Positions 36,411 to 48,290 are shown, counted from the first letter of the stretch. The stretch: 64,000 nucleotides of DNA from Rattus norvegicus (GCF_036323735.1 NC_086036.1:17650064-17714063); one strand, 5' to 3'. Numbers and translations are program-made. The notes: a model not told the origin generated them from the sequence alone.

Positions 36411-37212
36411 AGGTTCAGGAAGTTTCTCCGGTATTGTTTCTCTTGATGCCTTTTACATGAGGTGAGTCACTCCACCTCATGCTAAGCTATTTGATACAGA
36501 TCATTTTTTACACCCTCATGTTTTGTGGGTATAAATTCTATTTAGCAACACATCTAGTTACGACATTAATTAAGCATGGTTCATGCAGCATTTGAAGTGA
36601 GTGAGGAAAGAGAATTTGATTACTCCAAGGGCACCAGGGCCTTTCAACCAATAATAATTTACTGTCTCTACTAAGTACTTTTGGATGTGCACTGTAGAAG
36701 GGACACCATATTTTATATAGAAGCAGAGAAGTCAATGCCTAGGAGATCATGTGTTCACAGAGTTAAGCATCTGATGCAAAATAGAGGGAGGCTAAAGTTT
36801 CTCTTTCTTGATAAGGTCACAGATTTTTTTCCTGCTTCCAGAATATGAGACAGGACACGTGGGAGGTAACTGTGCTCAATGAGGTCAGAAGGGGATGGGT
36901 GGTATTGAAACAGAAAATTACTGGCTACAGGAGGAGGAGCTTGATATGTTCACTTTTGGACAGCTAAAGCAAGACTATGCATATATGTTTGTGTTTTTAT
37001 GTTTGTATACTTGTTGATAGGAGTACAAGTGCTTACATGATGCTTTTATATTCATGGGTATGAGTATGCATGTGTATGTGCTTCTTGCAGGCATGAGTAT
37101 GCATGTATAAGAAGCATGTGTATACACATATATATTTTGTAACATATTTCATCTTCTGTTACTTTATCCTCTGACTTTACTTCTGGACTATTACTTATCA
37201 TTTATTTAATAC
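36411..37212. other. Unique non-coding sequence with short GTATGCATGT-type repeats
   Basis: Positions 36980-37130 contain scattered copies of GAGTATGCATGT and related words (alternating purine-pyrimidine). No exon recognised. Confidence 0.4.
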
Positions 37213-37235
37213 CATCTATCTATCAACTGTCTATC

Positions 37236-37325
<90 letters not shown>

Positions 37326-37345
37326 ATCTATCTGTCTGTCTACTT
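37213..37345. repeat. Compound (ATCT)n tetranucleotide microsatellite
   Basis: Three blocks of ATCT/CTAT units separated by CATCTAT-type interruptions, ending in TCTGTCTGTC variants. Likely highly polymorphic. Confidence 0.96.
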
Positions 37346-37409
37346 ATGTATCTATGTGTCATAATCATTATGATCAGTCTCAATTTATTCAATAGTTACA
37401 ATTTAGTGA

Positions 37410-37600
37410 AAATCCTATGTGTCAGGGACCCAGTAAATAAACTTGATCTATGTAACAATCCTCTGTGGTTGCTTTTATTACCTCAGATTAATTTGAGGAG
37501 CCAAGATTTAGGAAGCTGAATAATTTGGCTAAAGTCAGATAGCCTGTGAGAGACTCAGCAAGACATGTACCTCAGGCTGACATAGCTTTCTTTATCAAGT
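37410..37600 (-). repeat. MIR SINE, antisense
   Basis: CTATGTGTCAGGGACCCAGTAAAT, ATGTAACAATCCTCTGTGG, then GGAAGCTGAATAATTTGGCTAAAGTCAGATAGCCTGTGAGAGA follow the antisense MIR order (CCAGGCACT, CAACCCT, then AGTAACTTGCCCAAGGTCACA-like). Confidence 0.7.
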
Positions 37601-39594
37601 CCATGTTTCTATACATTTATATAATCTGCCATAAGGACCATTGGGCACCCTTCCCAAGATTTTTTTTTAAATATTAAATCCATGACTCCAGTCTCACTAT
37701 CATTGGTTGGCCTATTCAGATACTGCCCAGACTACAGCTTTCTTTTTCTAGTGCATCTCCCAGATATAACATAAGTGGCCATTTCTGCAAAGTGAGTATC
37801 AACTTCTCTGACACAGTAAAAGAGCAAGACTCACAAAACCCTCCCCAATACAGGAAGTTTCATCCATCGCTTGAGTTTAACCTTCTTCTGTTTGTAGTTC
37901 CTAGATAACAGCTTTGACCACTCTGCCTATTGCTCCTTCATGGTCCAAGTGGAAGTCTTTTCTCCCAGACCATGATTTATCTCTGATGTGGCTAAGCAGC
38001 GTGAATACCTTGACAGATAATGTGATTATATACTTTCCTCACTCTGCCTTACCACATCTTTTTATTATGTGCTTCCCTCTATGGAGATGTACTACTAAAT
38101 ATCTTAAAGCCAGATATCATACCCTCTGTGCTGAGGAACACATTTTTTTTGTTTTTAGTTTATACCATGTTTCCTAATATGTCTAAGTGTTACAAGAAAA
38201 GGGACCAATAGCTTATCACTCACCATGTCTCTCAGCTCTCACTAGAGTGGCTGACCTACATACTTCACCATGTGCCCATACAAACATTCCTGATTTCTCT
38301 ATTAGACACATATTATATTTCATTTTATGCCTTGATCATCTGTGAAAATATAGGATCCCCACAAGAAGGAACATTTATTATTTTCACACCCCAGAAAGAA
38401 GTGAGACTGTAAGAAAATGCCAGGTAGGAGAGAAAAGAGCCAGGAGAAACAGACAACATTAAGGAATGTGGTGTGCAGATGCCTAAAAACACATTGCCCA
38501 TGTCTTCAAATTTCCTGCTGTATAGCCCTCTCCTGGGTCTAGAAAGTATTCATATCTATGCTTTGCCTTCATCCCCCTGAGCCAAGGCTACAGGAACAAA
38601 CCCAGTGACAGTAAATCAACAGAGCTGAGAGATCAGTCAGTCAGTCAATCTTGAGAGCATTCTTGGATTTGTGGATGCCCTGAGAAGGATGCTTAGAGAA
38701 TCTGAGGATAGGGTAGTTATTAAAAGAGATTAAAGGGTATTAGCTAGTGCCTCAGCAAGTTATAATTAAAAAAGGAGCTGAAAAGAAGCAGGAGACTAAT
38801 TTTTCCAGTCACTGAAATTTCAAGGAGGAATGAGCTGGCCTGTGAACCATTACCAGTTTATATTAATTCTCCCGTATGGTTCAGACTAACCCCAATACCT
38901 GTCTTTTTCAGTTTGAAATGCCCTAGTCAATTTCACTGGACAATACAAAGAGACGGCCTGAGAGACCAGGGAGCCATGGTCGCCTTCCACCTTCGATGGC
39001 ATTATTCTCCAACGTATTCTAAATTCTACTTTGAAAATAAAAGACTTATTTCTAGGACACACCTATGTCATGAAGAAGGGAATTATCCTAGTGTCCATTT
39101 GGGGAATTTGAGTCTCTGAGAAGTGGAAGAGTTGATTCCCCTGAGAATATTTGACAATGAATTGTGTTACTAACCAGCTGCTCTGAAGCACGCATCACCA
39201 TGTTCTGGTCATGTGTGGAAGCTTAGTCCTTCTCAAAACTCTCTTGGACTTTACTAAATGTTCTACAGATTCTGTGTGTGACTTCAGACCTCACTGTTTA
39301 CATGTGAATAACCAGTCTAGGTAGTGCCATATTTAATTGTGCCTTTTCTTTATCTTGCAGTAAGATCCAGGTTTCTGAGAACATACTGTGGAGAAAGAAG
39401 CCTAAGGTGTCAGTGTGTAATGTACGAAATAAACATGACAAGTTGGCTACACCCAATTTTGAGCAGGAGTTTAAACTTTGATTATGATTACATGAAGTTT
39501 TATTACTTTGAAAAACTGGAAAATACTTTGTACAAGGTTCTTGGTGTCTCCCAGAAGGAAAGAAAAGAACTAATTTGCTTTGTTAGTTTTTGTT
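37601..39594. other. Unique non-coding sequence with isolated acceptor-like sites
   Basis: Two pyrimidine-rich 3' splice-site matches occur: CCTGTCTTTTTCAG ending at 38912 and TTTCTTTATCTTGCAG ending at 39360. Each is followed by a moderate open frame (68 and 115 codons) without similarity I recognise. No matching donors or conserved domains, so not called as exons. Confidence 0.4.
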
Positions 39595-39870
39595 TATGTG
39601 TGCATTGGTATGTATGTAGTACACATATATGTTTGTGCATACACAAGTATGCATGTGTATGTGGAGGCTGAAGGGCGCCCTTAGCTGCCTCCTCAGGTTC
39701 TAGTTATCTTCTTTACTGAGGCAGTATCTCTCCTTTGTTTGGAGCTTGACAGTAGGATAACTGTCTGGCTACTGGGCTTTAAGGATCTTCTGTTTCTGCT
39801 TTTCCAGCTTTGGATTTTATGTGGTTTCTCAGGTTCTATCTTAGTTTTAATATAGACCTAGTGACTACAA
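39595..39870 (-). mobile_element. B4-type SINE, antisense, degenerate
   Basis: A TGTGTGCAT-rich start, ATGTGGAGGCTGAAGGGCGCC, CTCAGGTTCTAGTTATCTTC, then TGGCTACTGGGCTTTAAGGATCTTCTGTTTC and GATTTTATGTGGTTTCTCAGG follow an antisense B4/B1-derived SINE. Diverged; edges approximate. Confidence 0.6.
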
Positions 39871-40329
39871 GACAGGCCTTTACAGACTGGACTCTAAAAA
39901 CAGTAGTTTAATCACATGTGTCCCAAACTTTACTTAAGGCATCCAGATTGTTCCAATTTTTCCACATTTAATTAATTCATTTTGGACTCCCTGAATATGG
40001 TGACATTCTCACAGTAGCTCTGTGGCCTGACAGCAGGACAGGAAGAAATGGCAATATCAGACAGTGGCAACTCGGTGGACTGACAGGAATAGAAAATGGA
40101 AAACTACAAAAAACAAGGCAAACAATCTTCAAAGAATGCAACTATAATATCCCATAGACCACTGTCCAGTGGTGGGTCTAGAGTCAAGACTGCCTCAAAT
40201 ATCAGTAACATTGTATTGAAACACTCACTGTTTCTCAAGCCATCTCAATGTACGAGGGCCCATTTTCTTCAGAATGGCTTCCTTGCTTGAGGTGAGACTG
40301 AGTGCAGGAAAGAGGAATTAAGTGTATGA
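39871..40329. other. Unique non-coding sequence
   Basis: No exon or repeat recognised. Confidence 0.4.
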
Positions 40330-40500
40330 GGGCTCTCAGCTGAGGTAGGTGATTTACACATAGCATTCCTTTAACTCCTGAACATTTGCTAAGCAATAGG
40401 TGTTAATGTCTTCAGTTTGGAAAATAGGAAAACAGAAGTTAGAGAGGGAATGACCAGAATCACTGCCTTTCTTTCCCATCATGCCCACAGTGGGCTGCTA
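40330..40500 (-). repeat. MIR-like repeat, antisense
   Basis: GATTTACACATAGCATTCCTTTAACTCCTG, TTCAGTTTGGAAAATAGGAAAACAGAAGTTAGAGAGGGAATGACC matches the antisense MIR order (CATTTAATCCTC, then GATGAGGAAACTGAGGC, AGAGAGGTTAAGTGACT). Diverged. Confidence 0.55.
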
Positions 40501-40714
40501 TGGGGACGTTATTGTTCTGTCCTCATCACAATGATTATTTCTTCTTGCACTTCTTTTGGGTTATTAATTCTCCTAGCTTAGAATCTTACCTATATTGACA
40601 GCTTTCTCTGGGGATAAGGTAGGTCTAACGCAAGTTGCATCTTGTTACAAAAGCATTCTCTACACAACCATATTTCCATAACGTGTAGCATCTGCATATT
40701 CTTTTTATTGAGTG
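40501..40714. other. Unique non-coding sequence
   Basis: Nothing recognised. Confidence 0.35.
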
Positions 40715-40880
40715 ATTTTATTTATTCATTTTTATTGTACATTGGTGTTTTGCTTACATGTGTATCTGGGTAAGGGTGATGGACCCCTTGGAACAGGACT
40801 TACAGAGAGTTGTGGGTTGTCTAGTGAATGCTGAGAATTGAACTCTGTATATTTAACCATAGAGGCATCTCTCTGGCCCA
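40715..40880 (-). mobile_element. B3-type SINE, antisense
   Basis: TTGGTGTTTTGCTTACATGTGTATCTGGGTAAGGGTGATGGACCCCTTGGAAC, then ATGCTGAGAATTGAACTCTG and GGCATCTCTCTGGCCC is the antisense order of a B3/B2-related SINE ending in its tRNA-like head. Diverged. Confidence 0.75.
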
Positions 40881-42837
40881 AATTCATAATGGATGTTTCT
40901 TACACATTCTTTATCTTTATTATCCTTTATTCTGTACACCCTTATGCCTGATTTTCTGCCTTAATTAAAGCTTGTGTCTCACACTTTGATCTCAGCTTTT
41001 TAATTCTTTATTCCATAAGAGACCCACTTAACTGCTCAGAATGTCCAAAACTAATATTTTTCTGTATTTGAGTCATTGTGACCATCAGAGTCCTGGCTTG
41101 TGAAGCAAATGTCTTAAAAGCTGTATTCAGGACATGTTTGACAACCTTTCTAACCTTTATGTAGGCATAAGGATCTCTCATTTTTCATCTCTAAGTCTCC
41201 AGTGTTGGTAAGTATGTTGACCATGGAAGATATCCGTTGCTGTTGTTCCTGAACTCCAGCAGAACTAATACAAAGCATTTCACCCACATTATAGATTATA
41301 GCTGTGCTTCCTTTTCTCTGTCCACATGTTCTTTATAAGAGTATTTCACCAGCTTAATGTTTGCCCATGTTCCACACTCTCTCCCTCAGTCTAATGTCTG
41401 TACTCTCACTTGCATCTCGTGCTAACCCTCAAAGTCACTGTCCCTTGCTAGCACTGACCCTTTACTCCCTTCCATTCTCTGTTGCTAAGGTCAGTTCATC
41501 AAACTAAAGCTCATTAAAGGAAAAGGCAGAGAGGTGATTCAGAACCCTGACCCCAGATATTGTATCTGCAAAGGCCCTTTTGCCATTTATATTTCAACCT
41601 GAATAGGTGTGTGACTCAGTAGTGGAAGGATTTGTAGCTGACACTCAATAGAAGCTGCTTTCGAATTTTGACAAATCCCATCTTGAGCCAAGAAGAGAAA
41701 CAGATATTGATCCTAAGTGTACCTAATTCATCTCTGCACTTGTAATCCCAAAAGAAAATGCTTCTATGACCAGAGGGCAGTCAATATTTTTTCCATCTTG
41801 TAAAATAAATAGCAGTTATTTTGGTGTGTCTTCATGCGTCCGAGACACAGAAGTAAACAAAGAGTTGATTCTTCCTCTCTCTACAGTGGAGTTATAATAA
41901 CTACAGGGTCCCTTGTTTGGGTTAATTAAAATCACATCAAATAATTGGGATTGATGAGTAACGAGGGGCAATTGTATCATACTTTGGTTACATTAACAGG
42001 GAAGTCTGAATCCCCAGGCTAGGAGTGGTGTATCTGCAGAGACTCAGCTGGAGACATACAATAAATTGCAAGAGAATGCATTTCTGGGACTCTCACTTTG
42101 GCAGTATTACAGTTTTAGCCACACCAGGGAGGTGTTCAGACCAGCCAGGGGTCTACTTACAAACACGGTTTATTTATTGTCCTTCCTCTCCTTTACCTGT
42201 GAGACTGGAGTTAGATATGGGAGAACCTCCGGGCGGTCAACAGGTCAGGCCAGATAGAGAACTGCTCTGTTTCCACAATCATTCTGTCTATTCTCAACAC
42301 AGATGGAAGGTCACAAGTTGTTGGAAATACTGAGAAACTGATTTGTGTCTATATTGATCCAAACCTCACATCATTTCCCCGGCACCCCAGGTCACTTCCA
42401 ACCAACGAGCACAAAATTTCTTTGAAATGAGGCACGTCAAATGCTGAACCTACGTGTGGACATACCATCTGCTCAATTCCAGGTTTTTCTATCTGTTAAT
42501 GATTGTTTGGGTTATTATATCTGACTGGTTCACCGAGACAAATCTTGCTTCCTTGCTTCTTGAAGATTAAGACAATATCAGAGACAAAATTTGGATTGGT
42601 TAATATTTTGATCAGGTATTTGTTTCAGGTTACAAGACATTTTGTTTTGCATTTCTAGACTTCCACACACTTTCTTTTAGTAAACCATAAAAATTCTATT
42701 TGAATGACATATAAGCCCTATGTAGATAAACAATTTTGGTTTTCTCTCAGTGTGCCAAGTCTCTTGTGTGTTGGGCAAACACATCATCATGACAGGTGTT
42801 TTAAAGATATGCACATTTCCTCTTCTTCTTTGTCACT
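40881..42837. other. Repeat-poor non-coding sequence; candidate conserved block at 41700-42010
   Basis: No repeat recognised. A strong pyrimidine tract and TCTCTACAG ends at 41886. It is followed by an ATTA-rich stretch (GGTTAATTAAAATCACATCA, ATAATTGGGATTGATGAGTA) typical of homeodomain-binding enhancer DNA. A 102-codon frame at 42025-42333 has no recognisable domain. Function is inferred only from composition. Confidence 0.35.
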
Positions 42838-42869
42838 CCAAAACAAACAAACAAACAAACAAACAAACA
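42838..42869. repeat. (AAAC)n microsatellite
   Basis: About eight AAAC units directly upstream of the U6 retrocopy target site. Confidence 0.93.
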
Positions 42870-42884
42870 AAAAACAAATAATTC

Positions 42885-42957
42885 GGAACGATACAGAGAA
42901 GATTAGCATGGCCCCTGCGCAAGGATGACACGCAAATTCGTGAAGCATTCCGTATTT
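42885..42957 (+). pseudogene. U6 snRNA pseudogene, 5'-truncated retrocopy with TSD
   Basis: The sequence from GGAACGATACAGAGAAGATT to GAAGCATTCCGTATTT matches U6 spliceosomal RNA from about nucleotide 33 to near its 3' end. The central catalytic region (ACAGAGA, AGC) is intact. Only CpG/ApG-type changes appear near the 3' end. It is followed by an A-rich tail (42958-42978). A 12-bp duplication flanks it: AACAAATAATTC at 42873-42884 and AACGAATAATTC at 42979-42990, one mismatch. The missing 5' third and lack of an upstream Pol III promoter mean it is not a functional snRNA gene. L1-mediated insertion explains the tail and TSD. Confidence 0.95.
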
Positions 42958-42990
42958 AAAAAAAAAAACCAAAAAACAAACGAATAATTC

Positions 42991-45856
42991 CACTGGCTAT
43001 TGGTAGTATCTTAAATGTTTTTTTCAAAGCTTGCCTTTCATAGACTCACAGATATGCATACAGTTCTGATGAGGGGTTAGAAACCCTTATAATTGTCTGT
43101 AGCCTTCGCCTACAGTAGCTCTGTGCCCTTTGCTAAGTCATCTAGGATTTCAGGGTTTGAGTGCCTTCGTTGTTAAACAGAAGGGGGTAGGATTAAATGG
43201 CCTGCAGACCCCACTGAGGTTGTAATATTTTCTGAGTCTCTATCTCAAAGGCATGTAAATAAGCCATTTGGAGGATTTGCATTGTTTTTTTTATAACTGT
43301 AATGCAGAAATTGAGATACTGGGTTTATCTCAGCATGGTTAAAACTAGAAATATCAAGCTTATGCTGAGAATCTCCTTAGTGAATCAAAGCATTTACCAA
43401 GGCTCTTCTTCAACACTTTTCATCTTCTAAGGTCTCAGGGATAAAAATTCAGTGTATATTAGCAAAGCTTATACTCTTATAATGTCATTGTCTGTGGCAT
43501 TTCTTCTCATATCACAGGTGACATGCTGATATGTACGTGTATTATGTATGTATATTGATGATCTGAGTTTTCTCTTGTATTAAAAAGTAGCAACAATGAA
43601 AGGAACAGAAAGAAACTCAGTAATAGTATTCTCTTTGAAAACTGAGGAGATTACAAAGCTCCAGTAAAGCGAAGTTGCCTAAAGCCACCCAAGTAATTAA
43701 AGGGAAATAAAACCTTGAAAATGGAGGAGTACCGCAGGTATTCTTTAGAGCTTTTGTTTGTTTGTTTTCTCTGACAGTTCCTTAGGATGTACATATTGTA
43801 GGCATGGACAACTGATATTGAGGTAATTTATAAACATGTCTTTATTCCCTTTTTTCATCCCTATAGTATATACCAAATAGTAAAAATGCATTCTAGAGAC
43901 CTGAAATGAATTATTAAATATCTTCCAGATCTCCCCAGTTTGTGTAGAAACAGACACAGCTGTTTTCTTGGATTGTACCTCATCCAAAGTCACAGAATGA
44001 GACCAATCCAAGTCTTGGCTTGTCACTAAACAGATTTTCAGAGCTGAGTCCAGAGCAGGTATTTATTGAGCTCAGACTGCTTTGTCTCTCAAACCACAGT
44101 TGGCTTTCACCCCATCTTTTGTTGTTTTCCAACATCTCCTTGGTACCTCCTTGAATACTTACCATAGATGAGGTTCCCTATGGGAATCTGAAATATCTAG
44201 TTTTGCTATGAGAATGTTGTCTCTGAAATCCTGTAATTCTCCATCCTCTCTCCTAGTCGCTCTTCCAATACTTTGTGGAATGCTACAATGGCACCCATTA
44301 CCTAGTCAAAGACAACCCTCATGTTCCTTCTATGCTTGTCTTCTATCACCAGAGCTCAGCTTTCCAATTCTATTCCTCCTTTCATTCGTCACATTGTGTC
44401 CCCTCCTCTGTATTTCTCATTGTCCTTGGGAAACATTGAACCCAAAATAGAACACGATTCCCCACATGTTCTCTGATCAGTGTACCAATATAAGGGAGAT
44501 GCTGTCTACCAAGAGCAATACCACCTTTCCATCAGGCAGGGAAACTCATCAGCTTCCACTTATTGCTCTGTTAAGCGGTGATGGATTTGTTCAATCCTCT
44601 CCTTGGGTTCTTAGCAGAAGGCAGGCAGAGGAGCAGTGGGCTTGATTTCACGAATCTCTTTCCTGCTAGAACACAGAAGAGCCAGTCGATATCTTTTCTA
44701 GGTGCATTTTGTCAAACCAATATTCCAATAGACAGCCATTAGCACCTCACTCTGTGCTTCAGTGTCACATTTGGAGGAATTTACTTTGACTGATCACAGC
44801 TTGCAGGGATCATTTGCTTCTATGGATCCAATCTTATGTTTCAAAACCATTTCCTATCAGTGATGTGTATACCCCTTGCTCACACTGATTTGCAAAGAAC
44901 TGAATAGAAAGGAGTCCTTTGATTTTCCTCAAGTCTTATCTACAAGAAAGAACAATCTTTTGCTCCAGTCTTTCCCCCACATCCCAATAAGAGCCAGCCA
45001 CGGAAGATAAATGATATCACACCTCCTAAGGAACCTGATGAAAGAAAATTGTCACCCCATTGACATACTGAGATGGCAAATTGCACAGTGCACTTTTCTG
45101 GCCCCCGTGATATGGATGATTTTCCTTTTAGGAAGGTATCTGATTTGGGCAGTATATTGTTCTATAGATTTAAATGCAGTGATCATTCAGATAAAACCTT
45201 CAAAGGCAGAGTAACTCTGATGTGGATAATAAGCTGAGGATGTAGTTTTATCAGGGCCCTGAAGAAATAAAATTTCTAAGCAGGGGAGATTCAAAGACAT
45301 AACTCTATTGCAGTAGAAGAACAGTGATAACATATGGGAAAATACAGCTTAATAGGCCAAAAGAAACAAAATCCAATTGGTGATAATAACAATAGATTTT
45401 ACAGGAAAATATGTGATAAGAAAGAAGCCTTCATTGTTTGGGACACCTGTAGTTAATTATTTCAGCTAAAGACATTAAAATCAGTTTCTTGGCTCATATA
45501 TCTTCATAGAGTGTTTGGCAATATTAAATGACAAAGGCTTAATAATCAAAAGTACTGAGTTAGCAAATGTTTTCTAATTTTAATAACTTCTTGTTGTAAT
45601 TACCAGTCTTAGAGTGAAATGATTTAATTAGAAAGTAATCAAGAAGTGTCTACTGTTAATTGAAGGAATTATAAAAGATCTACATTTTTAATATATTTCC
45701 GGGGTAATAAAATTAGAGTTTACCATAATTATTTTTAAACCTACCTGATGAGGAATGTTTGATGTGAGAGCAAAGAAGTTAATATTTCCAATAGTGACAT
45801 TGTCCATCACCCACGGGGCGAAATCTGAGAGTTTCTTCTTCTCATCTGGGGAGTAA
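42991..45856. other. Repeat-poor non-coding sequence; ATTA-rich block at 45440-45770
   Basis: A MIR-like remnant is possible at 43130-43250 (TTTGCTAAGTCATCTAGGATTTCAGG). From 45440 the sequence contains closely spaced homeodomain-type cores (AGTTAATTATTTCAGC, GATTTAATTAGAAAGTAATC, TGTTAATTGAAGG, GGTAATAAAATTAGAG) and no repeat. No exon recognised. Confidence 0.4.
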
Positions 45857-46290
45857 TGAGGATAATAATAATAATAATGATCATGGTGATGATAATATTA
45901 ACGATGATGATAGTAATAGTAATGATGATGATGGTGATGGTAATAGTAATGATGATGATGGTGATGGTAATAGTAATGATGATGATGGTGATGTAATAGT
46001 AATGATGATGATGGTGATAGTAATAGTAATAATAATGATGATGGTGATGGTAATAGTAATGATGATGATGGTGATGGTAATAGTAATGATGATGATGGTG
46101 ATGGTAATAGTAATGGTGATGATGGTGGTGATGGTGATGGTAGTAATAATGATGATGGTGATGGTAATAGTAATAATGCTGATGGTGGGTAATAGTAATG
46201 ATGATGTTGATGTTGATGTTGACGTTGATGGTAATAGTAATAATGATGACAGTGGGGTAATAGTAATAATAATGATGAGGATGATAGTAA
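45857..46290. repeat. Minisatellite of TGA/TGG/TAA/TAG triplets, 27-bp higher-order unit
   Basis: About 430 bp built from triplets, with a recurring 27-bp unit (nine triplets: TAATGATGATGATGG then TGATGGTAATAG). Several near-perfect tandem copies lie between 45910 and 46110, with more degenerate copies and a TGTTGA-rich variant block at 46200-46230. Because the period is a multiple of three, frames stay open on both strands (105 and 136 codons of Met/Val/Ile or His/Tyr/Ser/Leu), but these are low-complexity artefacts. Confidence 0.93.
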
Positions 46291-47914
46291 AAATGACAAT
46301 AAAGCCAAATGTTTACTGAGATTTCACTATTTGTCAGAAATTAGTGATTAAAAACAAAATTTTAAATTTGTTGATAATATTTATTTGTGCACATCATGGC
46401 CACCAACCCAATAAATAGTTTGAATAAATTCCAGAGAATCAGAAAGAAGAGTGTGTACCCTGGTCTCCAGCCTCTGTTCAATGCCCTGGGTCCCTTACAC
46501 TTGTCCTCAGAGCTCTCTCATTAAAATATGGCCCCTGCAAGTGAGTAGGTTTATTGGTACTCTCTGAGAATGCCGGAGTGTGATTCATATTTTCTTTACA
46601 CATCCTTAGTTCAATGTTAAAGATCTTTTCTCAGACACTAGAGCGCGTGCTTTAATTGCTCCTTGTTTATCACCAGGAGGGCCAAGCATTCAAGTGTCTG
46701 GGATTAATAGGACATTGCAAGGTGGAAGCTGAAGGGAAAGAATCCCAAGGACAAAGGAAAGAATGGAGAGATACACAGAGAAGATAACAGATTCTGTGAC
46801 AGCCGTTCCTCTGACTACTTACTGCAAGGTTAAATATTCTGGTTTGTACTGCTCCTGTGAAGTTGAGAGGTTAGTTTCTTTCGAGTATTTAACTATAGAT
46901 AGCAGTCATTATTGTGGAAACTGGAGAATTCACCTCTTAACTAAACCACCCATCTCTCGCTGTCCCTCCCAGGCCCATATCTATGATATTCCTACATCAC
47001 GATCCACAGTCTTTAGCTACAGAGAATTATCAGGGACTTAATAGTCATCTGGGGTTTAATGACTCTTCTGTGCGTCTTGGACCATCAACTCCTCCCGGAC
47101 TCTCATTAATCCCAGGGGCAATGGCTTAGACTGTGATCATTATTGCTTTAACAAACACTTCTAGTAGATGAGAGTAACTCTCCATTTATCTTCCACGGAA
47201 ATTCATCCTGCTGGACTGACACTGTCAGCTAGAGACACAGCTTTTGTCTTGAAGTTAAAAGGAATGGTATTATTGCTCTCTGCATTTATTATATTGAAAG
47301 CAAAAGCTAATTAAATGTTAAAGTTCCTGGCTGCCTAGTGACAAGGAAAGGCTGGTCAACTTTCTTTTACAAAGTTTTGTTAATATTGTGAGGAGACCTT
47401 TACTGGTGGGACGATTAGAAGCATGTCACAGGTACGCAGTGGGGAACTGACAACTTTAAAGTGGTAGTGTTTCAAAGAATGCAGATCTTAGCAGGCCAAA
47501 TGAATGAAAAATACTAATTAAGTAGCTTGCATACATTCTTTTAAAACTCCTATATTTGTCATTGATCTTTAGTTTGACGCTGATAAACTTAATCTTAACA
47601 AAAGTTGGTTGCTGTAATAACAAAAAAGTAAAGCTGAGTTTATGATTTACACACAATGTAGCAAAAACTGCCTGTCTTGTTTATTTCAGGTGATTCACCC
47701 ATGATCCAGATTAAAGTGAGAAACGTCACAGTGTTTATTATAAAAGAACATGCTGGATAGAACCATGTACATGACATAAATGAAGATTATAATGTATTCA
47801 AATATAGACTCTGAGAGGAATTTTGAGCGGGTGTGGGGGAGAACTCCAGTATAGAATCACATCCATTTATACCAGTTTCTAGTATTTATTTTTAGAATAT
47901 TTCAACTCTCTAGT
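46291..47914. other. Repeat-poor non-coding sequence, candidate conserved blocks
   Basis: No repeat or exon recognised. Stretches near 46620-46740 and 47260-47420 (AAAGCTAATTAAATGTTAAAG) have the AT/ATTA-rich, repeat-free look of regulatory DNA. This is an inference from composition. Confidence 0.35.
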
Positions 47915-48290
47915 TTTTTAAATTTTTTATTGGTTATTTTATTTATTTACATTTCAAATGTTATCCCCTTTTCCAGTTTCCCCTCCACAAAACTCCTATC
48001 CTATCCCCTTCCCCTCTTTATATGAGGGTTTTTCCTCACCCACCCACCCACCCACTCCTGCCTCTCACCCTAGCATTCCCCAATGCTGGGGCAACCAGCC
48101 TTCACAGGACCAAGGGCCTTCCCTCTCATTAATACCAAATAAGACCATCCTCTGTTACATATGCAGATGGTCCTTTCATGTGTATTCTTTGATTGGTGGT
48201 TTAGTCCCTGGAGGCTCTGGGGCTGGGGGCTGGTTGGTTGATATTGTTGTTCTTACTGTGGGGTTTCAAATCCCTTCAGCTCCTTCAGTC
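47915..48290 (-). mobile_element. L1 3'UTR fragment, minus strand
   Basis: T-rich start, ATTTACATTTCAAATGTTATCC, C-rich block with a short (CCCA)n, CAACCAGCCTTCACAGGACC, GGTGGTTTAGTCCCTGGAG and CTTCAGCTCCTTCAGTCC in L1 3'UTR antisense order. It stops abruptly where the next L1 tail begins. Confidence 0.85.

Noticed and set aside
37213..37345. Regularly spaced short repeats that might suggest a CRISPR-like array
   Set aside because: It is a compound ATCT microsatellite in a mammalian genome. There are no spacers of unique sequence.
42885..42957. Possible functional U6 snRNA gene
   Set aside because: It lacks the first ~32 nucleotides, has no upstream PSE/TATA, and carries an A-tail and TSD typical of a retrocopy.
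45898..46319. His/Tyr/Ser/Leu-rich 136-codon and Met/Val/Ile-rich 105-codon frames
   Set aside because: Artefact of a repeat whose period is a multiple of three. Both strands stay open for that reason only.
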